From: Hyphomicrobium sp.
GTDB taxonomy: Bacteria; Pseudomonadota; Alphaproteobacteria; Rhizobiales; Hyphomicrobiaceae
Assembly: GCA_030609245.1 (NCBI GenBank)
Contig: JAUWCP010000081.1
Coordinates: forward strand, 1 to 9,649
Direction: 5' to 3'
DNA: 9,649 nucleotides
Of this stretch, positions 1 through 6,843 are shown one piece after another (the first letter of the stretch is position 1; the number at the start of each line of letters is the position of its first letter). The notes under the pieces are model-generated. The model saw nothing but the letters and a program-made list of their open reading frames with translations, did no database searches and was not told the DNA's origin. The position numbers and the translations under genes are program-made.

Positions 1-174
1 CTGGGTGGTGAAACGCGACTGGCCAGGGCGGCGCTTCTCCAAATACCTTTGGATATCTATGGCGTCCAACGGCACGCCGGGAGGACACCCGTCCACCACA
101 CAACCGATCGCAGGTCCGTGGCTCTCTCCCCACGTCGTTACCCGGAATAAGTGCCCGAAAGTGTTGTGAGACAT
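1..174 (-). CDS. aroC: Chorismate synthase, N-terminal 58 residues (gene runs off the left edge)
   Basis: This is the start of chorismate synthase, the last step of the common shikimate pathway, which converts EPSP to chorismate using reduced FMN in the cytoplasm. Reading the reverse strand from the ATG at 172-174 gives an uninterrupted 58-codon frame to the window edge. It opens MSHNTFGHLFRVTTWGESHG, which matches the family N-terminus; the GESHG block carries the conserved active-site histidine (His19 here). It is followed by VDGCPPGVPL (residues 28-36) and the RRPGQSRFTTQ block (residues 48-58), also family signatures. Shine-Dalgarno is weak (a GGAA about 11 bases upstream). The gene lies in the same direction as the phosphatase and fabI but is separated from them by 522 bases and a probable terminator, so it likely has its own promoter. 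The identification is firm; only the 5' part is visible. Confidence 0.93.
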   Translation of the reverse strand, partial: MSHNTFGHLFRVTTWGESHGPAIGCVVDGCPPGVPLDAIDIQRYLEKRRPGQSRFTTQ

Positions 175-649
175 TGTGTTTGCGGTTCCGGCGAGAGTGA
201 TTCGCTAAGTGGCTGGCGAATGCTAGCACCCCCGCGATCAGGTTGCAGCCAACAGGCCAGTCATAGGAGTGCGCGCGCACCCTCGCAAGGGCGCCACGTG
301 GCAATTCGCGTGACAACTCCGTGCGACGCAGTTTATGTGATTTGTCATGTGCTGCGTCGCGATGCGCGACATGTCTTTAGGAGACACCAAACGCGGCGGC
401 TCGATCGCACACGCGATGCGATGCTTCCGTGCATGACCGCCACTGGGCGGGGAACCACCGGTCTCCATCAGGCAAAGCCTTTGGGACCATCGGTTTTGGG
501 ACTGCCGTATTCCTTGCGTAAGCCAAGCGTCGCGTTTCGCAAGCGTCGTTGCGTTTGTGGGGCTGGCCGCTTGCGGCGAGCCCGATCTATCGTGACGCTC
601 CTCACAGGTCTGAGCAACCTGCGCCGAGCGACCACGACATGAAGCGTGG
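175..649. other. Gene-free stretch upstream of aroC with several palindromes
   Basis: I see no credible gene here; the frames open in it have no family-like sequence and start and stop without context. It presumably contains the aroC promoter and 5' leader (minus strand), though no convincing -35/-10 pair stands out. Visible structures are a 12-base palindrome GTGCGCGCGCAC (269-280), an inverted repeat GCGACGCAG/CTGCGTCGC (323-331 with 352-360), an overlapping alternative hairpin GTCGCG-ATG-CGCGAC (356-370), and a spaced direct repeat TTTGGGAC (480-487 and 495-502). A non-coding RNA is possible but nothing matches a family I can recognise. Confidence 0.5.
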
Positions 650-682
650 GAAGAGCCGGAGCAGCCGCTGCTTCGGCTCTTC
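650..682 (-). terminator. Long hairpin, probable terminator of the fabI-phosphatase unit
   Basis: A 15-bp stem with a 3-base loop: positions 650-664 (GAAGAGCCGGAGCAG) pair with 668-682 (CTGCTTCGGCTCTTC), with a single G-T type mismatch. It begins 15 bases after the stop codon of the histidine phosphatase (697-699) and is preceded on that strand by a purine-rich run. There is no strong T-tract after it, only TTC followed by CC, so it may be a weak intrinsic terminator or an mRNA-stabilising 3' hairpin. It separates this transcript from aroC. Confidence 0.6.
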
Positions 683-696
683 TCTTCGCTAAATCC

Positions 697-1284
697 TCAG
701 ATCCATTCAGAAGTACCATGCCGTAGGATCAGCACGCGATCTTGCGGCATGTCCAGAAGCGGCACGGTCGCAACGTCAAGGCCCAGAACGTGGCCGCGCA
801 GCGTCCGGCTGACACCGCCGTGCGAGACGACAACGCAATCACGTTCGATCCCTTCCAGCCATGCGCGCGTGCGCGTCATGAGGTCCTCGTAGCTCTCACC
901 GCCTTTCGGCCGCCAGTGAAAAGGATCTCGCATACGCGCTGCGAGGCCATCCGCGTCGACCGCCGGCAGGTCGGAGGCGAGCGTCCCTTGCCAAAAGCCG
1001 TAGTGGGCTTCCATGAGGCGGTCTTCGATTTGGAAATCACCAGGAGCCAGCCCCAAGGCATCGCGCACGATCTCCATCGTTTCGCGCGCGCGCGTTAGGG
1101 GGCTTGCAAGAAAATCGGCTTGCGCCAGGTCAGGCAGGAAGGGGCGCAATGCTTCGCCGTTGCGCCGGGCTTGGCCGCGGCCCGTGTCGTTCATGGGCAC
1201 ATCGGCCTGGCCCTGATAGCGCGCGTCAGCGTTCCATTGCGTCTCGCCATGGCGGATGAAGTAAAGTGTTACGCCCGCACGCAT
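697..1284 (-). CDS. Histidine phosphatase superfamily protein (phosphoglycerate mutase-like)
   Basis: A 195-residue cytoplasmic protein of the branch-1 histidine phosphatase superfamily (GpmB/CobC-like). The RHGET motif at residues 11-15 supplies the phosphohistidine (His12); SPLTRARET (61-69) supplies a phosphate-contacting arginine; the EAHYGFWQG stretch (92-100) corresponds to the conserved acidic proton-donor region; and VVSHGG (152-157) carries the second catalytic histidine (His155). The length is usual for the family. The true substrate cannot be read from sequence; members act on phosphosugars, nucleotides or cofactor intermediates, so a glycolytic mutase role should not be assumed. 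The ATG at 1282-1284 is 24 bases after the fabI stop, with no strong Shine-Dalgarno, which suggests co-transcription with fabI. A fabI/phosphatase/aroC order is one I associate with Rhizobiales genomes. Confidence 0.88.
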   Translation of the reverse strand: MRAGVTLYFIRHGETQWNADARYQGQADVPMNDTGRGQARRNGEALRPFLPDLAQADFLASPLTRARETMEIVRDALGLAPGDFQIEDRLMEAHYGFWQGTLASDLPAVDADGLAARMRDPFHWRPKGGESYEDLMTRTRAWLEGIERDCVVVSHGGVSRTLRGHVLGLDVATVPLLDMPQDRVLILRHGTSEWI

Positions 1285-1308
1285 TGCGTCAGACCCGCTT
1301 GGGTCGCA

Positions 1309-2160
1309 TTACCCGCTCTCGCCCTTCGTCACGGAGATGTCAGGGGCATCCTCGTTCTTCATGCCCTGCACATGGTATCCGGCATCGACGTGGTGTACTT
1401 CGCCGGTCACGCCGCGCGACAGGTCCGATAGCAAATAAACGCCAGCGGCGCCCACCTCTTCGATCGTCACCGTCCGGCGCAGCGGCGAATTGTACTCGTT
1501 CCACTTAAGAATATAGCGGAAGTCGGAAATGCCGGACGCCGCGAGTGTTTTGATGGGGCCGGCCGAAACGGCGTTTACGCGAATGCCACCTTTGCCGAGG
1601 TCGGCGGCGAGGTAGCGCACGCTTGCCTCCAGTGCCGCCTTGGCGACACCCATCACATTGTAATGCGGCATCACCTTCTCTGCGCCGTAGTATGTAAGCG
1701 TAAGAATGGAACCGCCTGCCGACATCAATTTCTCTGCACGCGCGGCAAGTGCGGTCAAGGAATAACAAGAGACGAGCAGCGTTTGAGTGAAGTTTTGCTC
1801 ACTGGTGTCGACGTAGCGTCCGTCGAGTTCGGCCTTGTCGGAGAATGCTATGGCATGCACGAGAAAGTCGAGCTTGCCCCACGTACGCTCAAGTTCGGCG
1901 AACAAGCCATCAACTGAGGCTGCATCTGTGACGTCGCACGGCAGCACAAGCTGAGAGCCGAGTTCGGCGGCCAATGGCTCCACGCGTTTCTTCAGGGCAC
2001 CACCCTGGTAGGTCAGAGCGATCTCGGCGCCTTGTGCGGCCGCGGCCTTGGCGATGCCCCAGGCAATAGATCTATTGTTGGCCACGCCCATGATGAGGCC
2101 CTTCTTGCCAGCCATCAGGTTGCCTTTTGCAACTCCTGTGCTCGGCGCCGGTTCCATCAT
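1309..2160 (-). CDS. fabI: Enoyl-[acyl-carrier-protein] reductase (NADH), FabI type
   Basis: FabI reduces the trans-2-enoyl-ACP double bond in the last step of each type II fatty acid elongation cycle. The 283-residue frame has the N-terminal nucleotide-binding segment GLIMGVANNRSIAWG (21-35), the catalytic pair Tyr157 and Tyr167 in TYYGAEKVMPHYNVMG, and Lys174 in GVAKAALE, which align with E. coli Tyr146, Tyr156 and Lys163. SAGPIKTLAASGISDF (199-214) is the substrate-loop region. The residue aligned with E. coli Gly93 is alanine (Ala105). The start at 2160 has AAGGGG about 10 bases upstream; an internal ATG at 2115 (MAGKKGLIMG) is an alternative, but Rhizobiales homologues often carry a short extension like this one. 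The phosphatase gene follows 24 bases downstream. Confidence 0.95.
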   Translation of the reverse strand: MMEPAPSTGVAKGNLMAGKKGLIMGVANNRSIAWGIAKAAAAQGAEIALTYQGGALKKRVEPLAAELGSQLVLPCDVTDAASVDGLFAELERTWGKLDFLVHAIAFSDKAELDGRYVDTSEQNFTQTLLVSCYSLTALAARAEKLMSAGGSILTLTYYGAEKVMPHYNVMGVAKAALEASVRYLAADLGKGGIRVNAVSAGPIKTLAASGISDFRYILKWNEYNSPLRRTVTIEEVGAAGVYLLSDLSRGVTGEVHHVDAGYHVQGMKNEDAPDISVTKGESG

Positions 2161-2196
2161 GAGTGTTGTACCCCTTAGAGTCCTTATTCGGCGCGC

Positions 2197-2224
2197 ATCC
2201 TACACAAATGCACCCTCGGGTCCA
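2197..2224 (-). promoter_or_regulatory. Candidate promoter upstream of fabI
   Basis: Read on the minus strand, TGGACC (2219-2224) and TAGGAT (2197-2202) are separated by 16 bases and each match four of six consensus positions. They lie about 37 bases before the fabI ATG. This is a weak match, the only one I found in the 131 bases between the two minus-strand genes. Confidence 0.3.
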
Positions 2225-2291
2225 GATTTAGGGGCAGGGTGGGGAGGCCCTTGGCAAGAAGCGGTTGCGTCAAATGGGGCGAAACGCGCGC

Positions 2292-2720
2292 CTAGCTGTC
2301 GAGCTGCCAGCGGCCGCCGGGAAGCCGGCAGGCGATGCCCTCGGTCTTTTTGGTGCGTTTGCCGTTGGTCAGTAAAATCTCGACGTGGCGACAAACTTGC
2401 CCCAAACCGTTCCTAAAGGAAGCGGTTGGATGCACCGTTGCCGACAAGCCTCCGTGCCAGCGGCGCCATACGTACGTCGCGCCATCGCCGATCTCCGAAA
2501 GGGCATATTGAAAGCGCTCTAAAAGGGCGATCTTGTCACTTTCGTCCAGCTTGCGGGGCGCATGCACGATCTGTTTGGTTGTCTCGCACCCTCCCGTTAG
2601 CTCGGCGGGTTGGAGATCATCTGCGCGGGCACAGCCCGAACTCAGAAAAACGAGAGCAACGAATGCGAAGGCTGTGAGGGAAGCGGCGGCCAGGGTCACT
2701 AGTGACGAATGCGAACTCAT
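2292..2720 (-). CDS. Small exported protein with 17-kDa surface antigen-like C-terminus
   Basis: A 142-residue protein with an N-terminal hydrophobic segment (residues 7-27) that looks like a secretion signal. A cysteine at 30 (LSSGC) could be a lipobox, though it lacks the usual leucine at -3; a signal peptidase I site after CARA (30-33) is the alternative. The C-terminal part resembles the rickettsial 17-kDa surface antigen / RT0821-Lpp0805 family: a tryptophan-rich WRRWHGG (85-91), then GQVCR (107-111), a G-x-x-x-K segment, and GIACRLPGGRWQL (128-140), with the paired CR motifs of that family. The function is not known; envelope or periplasmic location is inferred from the signal. It is 131 bases upstream of fabI on the same strand and diverges from pdxH. 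The family call rests on the C-terminal pattern only. Confidence 0.68.
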   Translation of the reverse strand: MSSHSSLVTLAAASLTAFAFVALVFLSSGCARADDLQPAELTGGCETTKQIVHAPRKLDESDKIALLERFQYALSEIGDGATYVWRRWHGGLSATVHPTASFRNGLGQVCRHVEILLTNGKRTKKTEGIACRLPGGRWQLDS

Positions 2721-2865
2721 GACGCTTCACTCAACGATTGATGATGCTACGAACCGCGACGGGCGGCGTGATATGCTGTCGAGTATGATCTTTTATAGTT
2801 AAAGGGTGCTGAACATCTGTGCCGCGCCTTCGGCGCCGGCGCGGCGGTTAACGAGGAGTTGACTG
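2721..2865. promoter_or_regulatory. Divergent intergenic region between the surface-antigen-like gene and pdxH
   Basis: The promoters for both diverging genes should lie in these 145 bases. An AT-rich patch near 2789-2804 contains TATAGT (2794-2799) on the plus strand and TATAAA read on the minus strand, but neither has a good -35 partner at normal spacing. The pdxH ribosome binding site, GAGGAG, lies 7 bases before its TTG start. No operator is evident. Confidence 0.35.
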
Positions 2866-3534
2866 TTGAACGACGACACGAGCGCTAAGTCCAAGTCTGG
2901 TGAGGGAACGGGCAACGTGCCCGGCGACTTCGCCGCCGCGGCCGAGCCGTTTTCATTGTTCAAAGACTGGCTAGAGGAAGCGGAGCGGCACGAGCCCGTA
3001 AATCCGACGGCGATGGCATTGGCAACTGTGGATTCCTCCGGCCTGCCCAACGTGCGCACGGTCCTATTGAAAGGGCTCGATGCTCCAGGTCTGCCCGACC
3101 GTGGCTTTGTCTTCTATACAAATTACGAAAGCGCCAAAGGCAAAGAGCTTTTCGCCAATTCAAATGCCGCGCTCGTGTTTTATTGGAAGAGCCTCAACCG
3201 GCAGTTGCGCGCACGAGGGACCGTTTCCGAGGTGACGCCAGAGGAAGCCGACGCCTATTTTGCTACCCGGCCTCGTGGCGCGCAGATCGCTGCTTGGGCC
3301 TCGCAGCAATCGCGGCCCCTGGAGAGCATGTTCGCGCTCGAAAAAGCGGTTGGCGTACACACTGCCAAGTTCCTTGTAGGCAAGATTCCTCGCCCGCCGC
3401 ACTGGTCGGGCTTCAGGATCACTCCGGTAGAGATCGAGTTCTGGCACGAACGGGCCTTCCGGCTTCACGAGCGTGTCGTCTTTCGACGGCAAGCACCGGG
3501 CGATGATTGGGTCAAGACGCGCCTCTACCCCTGA
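2866..3534 (+). CDS. pdxH: Pyridoxamine/pyridoxine 5'-phosphate oxidase
   Basis: PdxH is the FMN-dependent cytoplasmic oxidase that makes pyridoxal 5'-phosphate from pyridoxamine or pyridoxine phosphate, in both de novo and salvage routes. The 222-residue protein follows the family from end to end: NVRTVLLKG (62-70) and FYTNYESAKGKEL (83-95) for FMN and phosphate binding, QSRP (148-151), W-S-G-F-R-I-x-P-x-x-IEFW (180-193), the substrate-binding RLHER (199-203, with Arg199 and His201), and the typical C-terminal R-L-x-P. Length agrees with the E. coli enzyme (218). The start is TTG at 2866, chosen because GAGGAG lies 7 bases upstream and no in-frame ATG precedes the conserved region. The first 20 or so residues are poorly conserved and hydrophilic. 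It diverges from the fabI-side genes. Confidence 0.95.
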   Translation: MNDDTSAKSKSGEGTGNVPGDFAAAAEPFSLFKDWLEEAERHEPVNPTAMALATVDSSGLPNVRTVLLKGLDAPGLPDRGFVFYTNYESAKGKELFANSNAALVFYWKSLNRQLRARGTVSEVTPEEADAYFATRPRGAQIAAWASQQSRPLESMFALEKAVGVHTAKFLVGKIPRPPHWSGFRITPVEIEFWHERAFRLHERVVFRRQAPGDDWVKTRLYP

Positions 3535-3665
3535 GGCGGTGGGCCCAATGTCGCGGCTTTACTTGACCTGGTGCCTACGCACGGGCAAACCCGAACGCTG
3601 GGGATCGCGCCCTCGCCGTAGGACCGAGCCGGCGTGAATTGGCGCCGCTTGTGATTGTTCAGGCC

Positions 3666-4424
3666 ATGCCGAATACGACCAACGCTGAGCGAAAGACATT
3701 GATACTGACCGGCGCCTCGCGTGGCATTGGGCACGCGACGGTGAAACGCTTTGCTTCCGTCGGCTGGCGCGTCCTCACGTGCTCGCGTCATGAGTTCCCC
3801 CGGAATTGCCCCTGGGAGATGGGGCCTGAGGATCACATTCAGGTCGACCTTTCCGATCCTAGCGACACGGCGCGTGCGGTCGCGGAGATGAAGGTGCGAC
3901 TGAAGGACCAGGGATCGCGTCTCAATGCGCTCGTCAACAATGCCGGCATCTCGCCCAAGGGGGCGGAGGGGTCCCGGCTCGGCGCCATCGAGACCACGCT
4001 TGAAGATTGGCAGCATGTATTTCAGGTGAACTTCTTCGCGCCAATCATTTTGGCGCGCGGATTAGTCGAGGAGTTACAGCGTGCAAAAGGCGCAGTCGTT
4101 AACGTGACCTCGATTGCCGGCAGCCGCGTGCATCCCTTTGCGGGGGCGGCCTATGCCACCTCTAAAGCCGCGCTGATGGGGCTGACACGCGAGATGGCGG
4201 CTGATTTCGGTCCGCGGGGCGTTCGCATCAATGCAATTTCCCCCGGTGAAATCGATACCACAATCCTGTCTGCGGGCACTGGCAAGCTTGTCGATGAGCA
4301 GATTCCCATGCACCGGCTTGGTGAACCGGAGGAAGTAGCCAAAGCGATCTACTTCTTGTGCACCGAGCAATCGAGCTATGTGAACGGGGCGGAGCTACAC
4401 ATCAATGGCGGGCAACACGTTTAG
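3666..4424 (+). CDS. SDR family NAD(P)-dependent oxidoreductase
   Basis: A classical short-chain dehydrogenase/reductase, 252 residues from the ATG at 3666. The Rossmann glycine motif TGASRGIG is at 15-22, NNAG at 91-94, and the catalytic Ser149, Tyr163 and Lys167 in the YATSK block are all present. ISPGEIDT (191-198) and the C-terminal VNGAELHINGGQ are typical of the FabG-like branch. The substrate cannot be predicted; the family is very broad. The frame stays open upstream to a TTG at 3639 and a GTG at 3651, but the ATG start gives an N-terminus matching the length of related proteins; no start has a good Shine-Dalgarno. A TTGACC (3563-3568) lies upstream without a convincing -10 partner. 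The stop overlaps the ribosome binding site of the following exported beta-propeller gene, 11 bases away, so the two are translated as a unit. Confidence 0.9.
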   Translation: MPNTTNAERKTLILTGASRGIGHATVKRFASVGWRVLTCSRHEFPRNCPWEMGPEDHIQVDLSDPSDTARAVAEMKVRLKDQGSRLNALVNNAGISPKGAEGSRLGAIETTLEDWQHVFQVNFFAPIILARGLVEELQRAKGAVVNVTSIAGSRVHPFAGAAYATSKAALMGLTREMAADFGPRGVRINAISPGEIDTTILSAGTGKLVDEQIPMHRLGEPEEVAKAIYFLCTEQSSYVNGAELHINGGQHV

Positions 4425-4435
4425 GGACCGCGCCG

Positions 4436-5683
4436 ATGCATCGAACACGTCGGGAATTTCTGGTCGATGCTGGTGCCGTCGCGACTCTGTCGACAGCGGG
4501 CGGAAGCGCACTAGCAGCGCCTCGCAAGGCCAAGCTTGAGCCGTGGCGTTACGGCAATGGCAGCTACGCTCCTGACACTCAGCTCATGTTTCGCGGCAAC
4601 CCCGCCCACACGTTCTATGGCACGGGCCCCATCCCTGATGCCCCGCGTATGCATTGGCGCTTTCGTACCGCGCAAATCAAAAACAGGATTCGCGGCAAGC
4701 CCACAACATGGGCAGGTATGGGCTGGACTGGCACCGCTTCGAAGCTTGGAAACTACGTCTACGTCGGCTCTGTTGGCGGCTATGTCTATTGCTTTGAAGC
4801 CTTCTCGGGGCGCCTCGTCTGGGCGCACCGGGGTGGCGGCATGTTCAAGGGCTCGCTGTGCATCTATGACAACAAGGTCTACATCGGAAACACCGACAAT
4901 CTGTTGCGCTGCCTCGATGCCGCGACCGGTCGCCGAATTTGGGCGATTGATACCGGAAAGGATCTGGACTCTTCACCGTGCGTTGTTGATGGCCGCCTCT
5001 ACATTGCGGGCGAAAACGGCTATGCGCGCGCCGTCGATGCGCAGACAGGCAAGCAGATTTGGCGCACGTTCTTGGGCGGGATAGGTCCGGGCACGCTTCT
5101 AGGCTCAAATGGCTCAGAGACGTCTCCTGCCGTCGCCGATGGCGCGTACTATGCCGCCACCTATGACGGCGATCTCTTCTGCATTGAGACCAAGAACGGG
5201 AAGGTGCGCTGGAAGACGCGCACGCATGACGACACGGATTCCTCACCCGTTGTCGCTGGCCAGTTCGTCTATGCGGCGGCGGAAGAGCGGGCCTCTTATC
5301 TTTTCTGCTTTGAGCGCGAGACCGGCCGCGAAGTGTGGCGCTACGCAGGCAACACAAAGGGGTACTGGTCGACGCCGGCCGTTGTTGGAAATCGCATCTG
5401 GATTGGCGGTGACGATAAGCAGCTACACTGCGTCGACGCTATGACGGGTACGAGTGTGTGGACTTTTCAGACCGGCGGGGTCGTTTGGTGCTCGCCCTGC
5501 GTTCTCGATGGCAAGGTCATCTTTGGCTCCGTTGACGGTCACCTCTATATCCTCGACGCCGCTTCAGGACACGAGATCTGGCGCCAAAGATTAGACGGGC
5601 GCGTGATCTCGTCACCTTGCATCGTTGGTGGCTATCTCTGGATTGGCACGGCGACGGGGTGGTTCTACTGCTTCGGTCCCTAG
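4436..5683 (+). CDS. Tat-exported PQQ-like beta-propeller repeat protein
   Basis: A 415-residue protein. The N-terminus has a twin-arginine signal, TRREFLVDAG (residues 4-13), then a hydrophobic stretch ending ALAA near residue 28, so it should be exported folded to the periplasm. The rest is a series of PQQ-like beta-propeller blades with the repeated pattern aromatic-x-(L/F)-(D/E)-A-x-(T/S)-G-x-x-x-W. The blade tryptophans sit at 129, 169, 209, 259, 301, 342 and 382, and the protein ends inside the next repeat (WFYCFGP), which would close with the N-terminal strand to form about eight blades. It resembles the BamB/quinoprotein fold, but I see no haem c motif, so a dehydrogenase activity is not supported. 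It has 11 cysteines at regular blade positions. The ATG at 4436 has AGGGA 8 bases upstream, overlapping the SDR stop codon. Function unknown; linkage to the SDR suggests a shared process. Confidence 0.88.
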   Translation: MHRTRREFLVDAGAVATLSTAGGSALAAPRKAKLEPWRYGNGSYAPDTQLMFRGNPAHTFYGTGPIPDAPRMHWRFRTAQIKNRIRGKPTTWAGMGWTGTASKLGNYVYVGSVGGYVYCFEAFSGRLVWAHRGGGMFKGSLCIYDNKVYIGNTDNLLRCLDAATGRRIWAIDTGKDLDSSPCVVDGRLYIAGENGYARAVDAQTGKQIWRTFLGGIGPGTLLGSNGSETSPAVADGAYYAATYDGDLFCIETKNGKVRWKTRTHDDTDSSPVVAGQFVYAAAEERASYLFCFERETGREVWRYAGNTKGYWSTPAVVGNRIWIGGDDKQLHCVDAMTGTSVWTFQTGGVVWCSPCVLDGKVIFGSVDGHLYILDAASGHEIWRQRLDGRVISSPCIVGGYLWIGTATGWFYCFGP

Positions 5684-5952
5684 TCGCTTTCACAAGACGC
5701 TGCCGGTAGCGCGGCATAAATGTCCCTCGGCTTCTGTAAACGCCACCGCCTTGACGTCAAACGGGAAACCCAAGCCGTCGCGACTTGAGCCTTTCTGCGG
5801 GTATCCCCTATTTTTGTTCCGATTCTCCGGTATTCTCCAGACCATCGCCCAGCCGATAACGCGCCGCCGGGCAACGGACGGGTGCGCAGAATGAAACTTA
5901 TGATGACATCGCACGCACGAACGCACATGGAGATCCAAGTCCGGGCATTGGG
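5684..5952. other. Intergenic region before the DUF1499 gene
   Basis: No gene of normal size is supported here. It contains a 10-base palindrome TTGACGTCAA (5751-5760), a possible promoter (5785-5814) and a 25-codon reading frame starting at 5891 that runs into the next gene. A five-base-pair hairpin TGCCG/CGGCA (5701-5716) after the beta-propeller gene is too short to call a terminator. Confidence 0.5.
5785..5814 (+). promoter_or_regulatory. Candidate promoter for the DUF1499 gene
   Basis: TTGAGC (5785-5790) and TATTTT (5809-5814) are separated by 18 bases, each matching four of six consensus positions, about 140-150 bases before the DUF1499 start. Sequence match only. Confidence 0.35.
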
Positions 5953-6843
5953 GTGCGCACGCGCATGAGACCCAGCCGCCCATTGGGGCCGTCCATCTTT
6001 GCCCGTTGGACGAGCCGGATCGCCGTGTTTGCGGCGGTGCTTCTGATTACCGCGGCATTCTTGCACCGCTTGTTTGGGTTGCCGACACCAGAAGCGCTCA
6101 ATCTGGCCTATGTCGCCTTCGCCGGCGCGATTTTTTCGCTACTGCTCGCGCTGGCCGCCACGATCGGTATCTGGCGAACGGGACGGCCGGGTGCCCCGCG
6201 CGTCGTTTTTGGCACGCTCGTCGGCCTGGGGCTGCTGCTGTGGCCCATGATCTTTTTGCCGGACTTTGAACAACTCCCCAAGATCAATGACGTGACGACG
6301 GATACCGTCACGCCGCCACTGTTTATCGCGTTGGCCAAGGCGCGCGGGCCGAGCGCCAACAGTACAGATTACCCTGGAGAGAGCTTTGCACTCAAACAGG
6401 CCGTGGCCTATCCCGACATAAGGCCGATCAAAATCAACCGTTCGAGCGAGGAAGCTTTTGAGCTGGCCACCGACGCCGTGCGCCGCCTTGAAATGAAAAT
6501 TGTGCGCCAAGAAGCACCGAACCTGGAAACAGGTAAGCCCGGTGTCATGGAGGTCGTCGACCGCACGATGATCCTTGGCTTCTATGACGATGTCGCTATT
6601 CGCGTCACGGGGGATGCAAACGATGCGCGCATCGACGTAAGATCGGCGTCCCGCTATGGCACGCACGACCTTGGACGTAACGCCGAACGCACACGACGTA
6701 TCTTGAAAGAGATCATTACGCGTTTGGAATCGGTAGTGCCGACGCGGAAAGAGAAAGTCGCCGAGACGACGGCGAAGGAAAAACCTAAGGTGAAGAAAAG
6801 ACGACGGCGCAGTCGACGTTCGCGACGTCGTCGCAGGCGATAA
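5953..6843 (+). CDS. DUF1499 family membrane protein with arginine-rich C-terminal tail
   Basis: A 296-residue protein from the GTG at 5953; an ATG at 5965 is an equally plausible start and neither has a clear Shine-Dalgarno. Three hydrophobic segments, roughly residues 22-40, 50-73 and 83-103, predict an inner-membrane anchor. Residues 107-262 match DUF1499: LPKINDVTTDTVTPP (108-122) at its start, and near its end DRTMILGFYDDVAIRV (203-218) and SASRYGTHDLGRNAER (231-246). The biochemical role of DUF1499 is unknown to me. The last 30 residues (265-296) are lysine- and then arginine-rich, ending in blocks of six arginines, unlike the usual end of the family. Residues 278-296 are encoded in the 59 bases that overlap, tail to tail, the 3' end of the MBL-fold hydrolase on the other strand. 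The tail may therefore be a by-product of stop-codon loss rather than a selected element. Confidence 0.85.
   Translation: MRTRMRPSRPLGPSIFARWTSRIAVFAAVLLITAAFLHRLFGLPTPEALNLAYVAFAGAIFSLLLALAATIGIWRTGRPGAPRVVFGTLVGLGLLLWPMIFLPDFEQLPKINDVTTDTVTPPLFIALAKARGPSANSTDYPGESFALKQAVAYPDIRPIKINRSSEEAFELATDAVRRLEMKIVRQEAPNLETGKPGVMEVVDRTMILGFYDDVAIRVTGDANDARIDVRSASRYGTHDLGRNAERTRRILKEIITRLESVVPTRKEKVAETTAKEKPKVKKRRRRSRRSRRRRRR

Noticed and set aside
151..642. 163-codon plus-strand open frame at the left end
   Set aside because: It overlaps the start of aroC on the other strand, has biased Arg/Cys-rich composition and no recognisable domain; a product of high GC.
468..719. 83-codon minus-strand frame between the phosphatase and aroC
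   Set aside because: It overlaps the phosphatase stop and the hairpin, lacks a ribosome binding site and shows no protein-like pattern.
4845..5357. 170-codon minus-strand open frame inside the beta-propeller gene
   Set aside because: Arginine- and histidine-rich antisense shadow of a well-supported gene.
5701..5716. Hairpin after the beta-propeller gene as a terminator
   Set aside because: Only five base pairs and no T-run.
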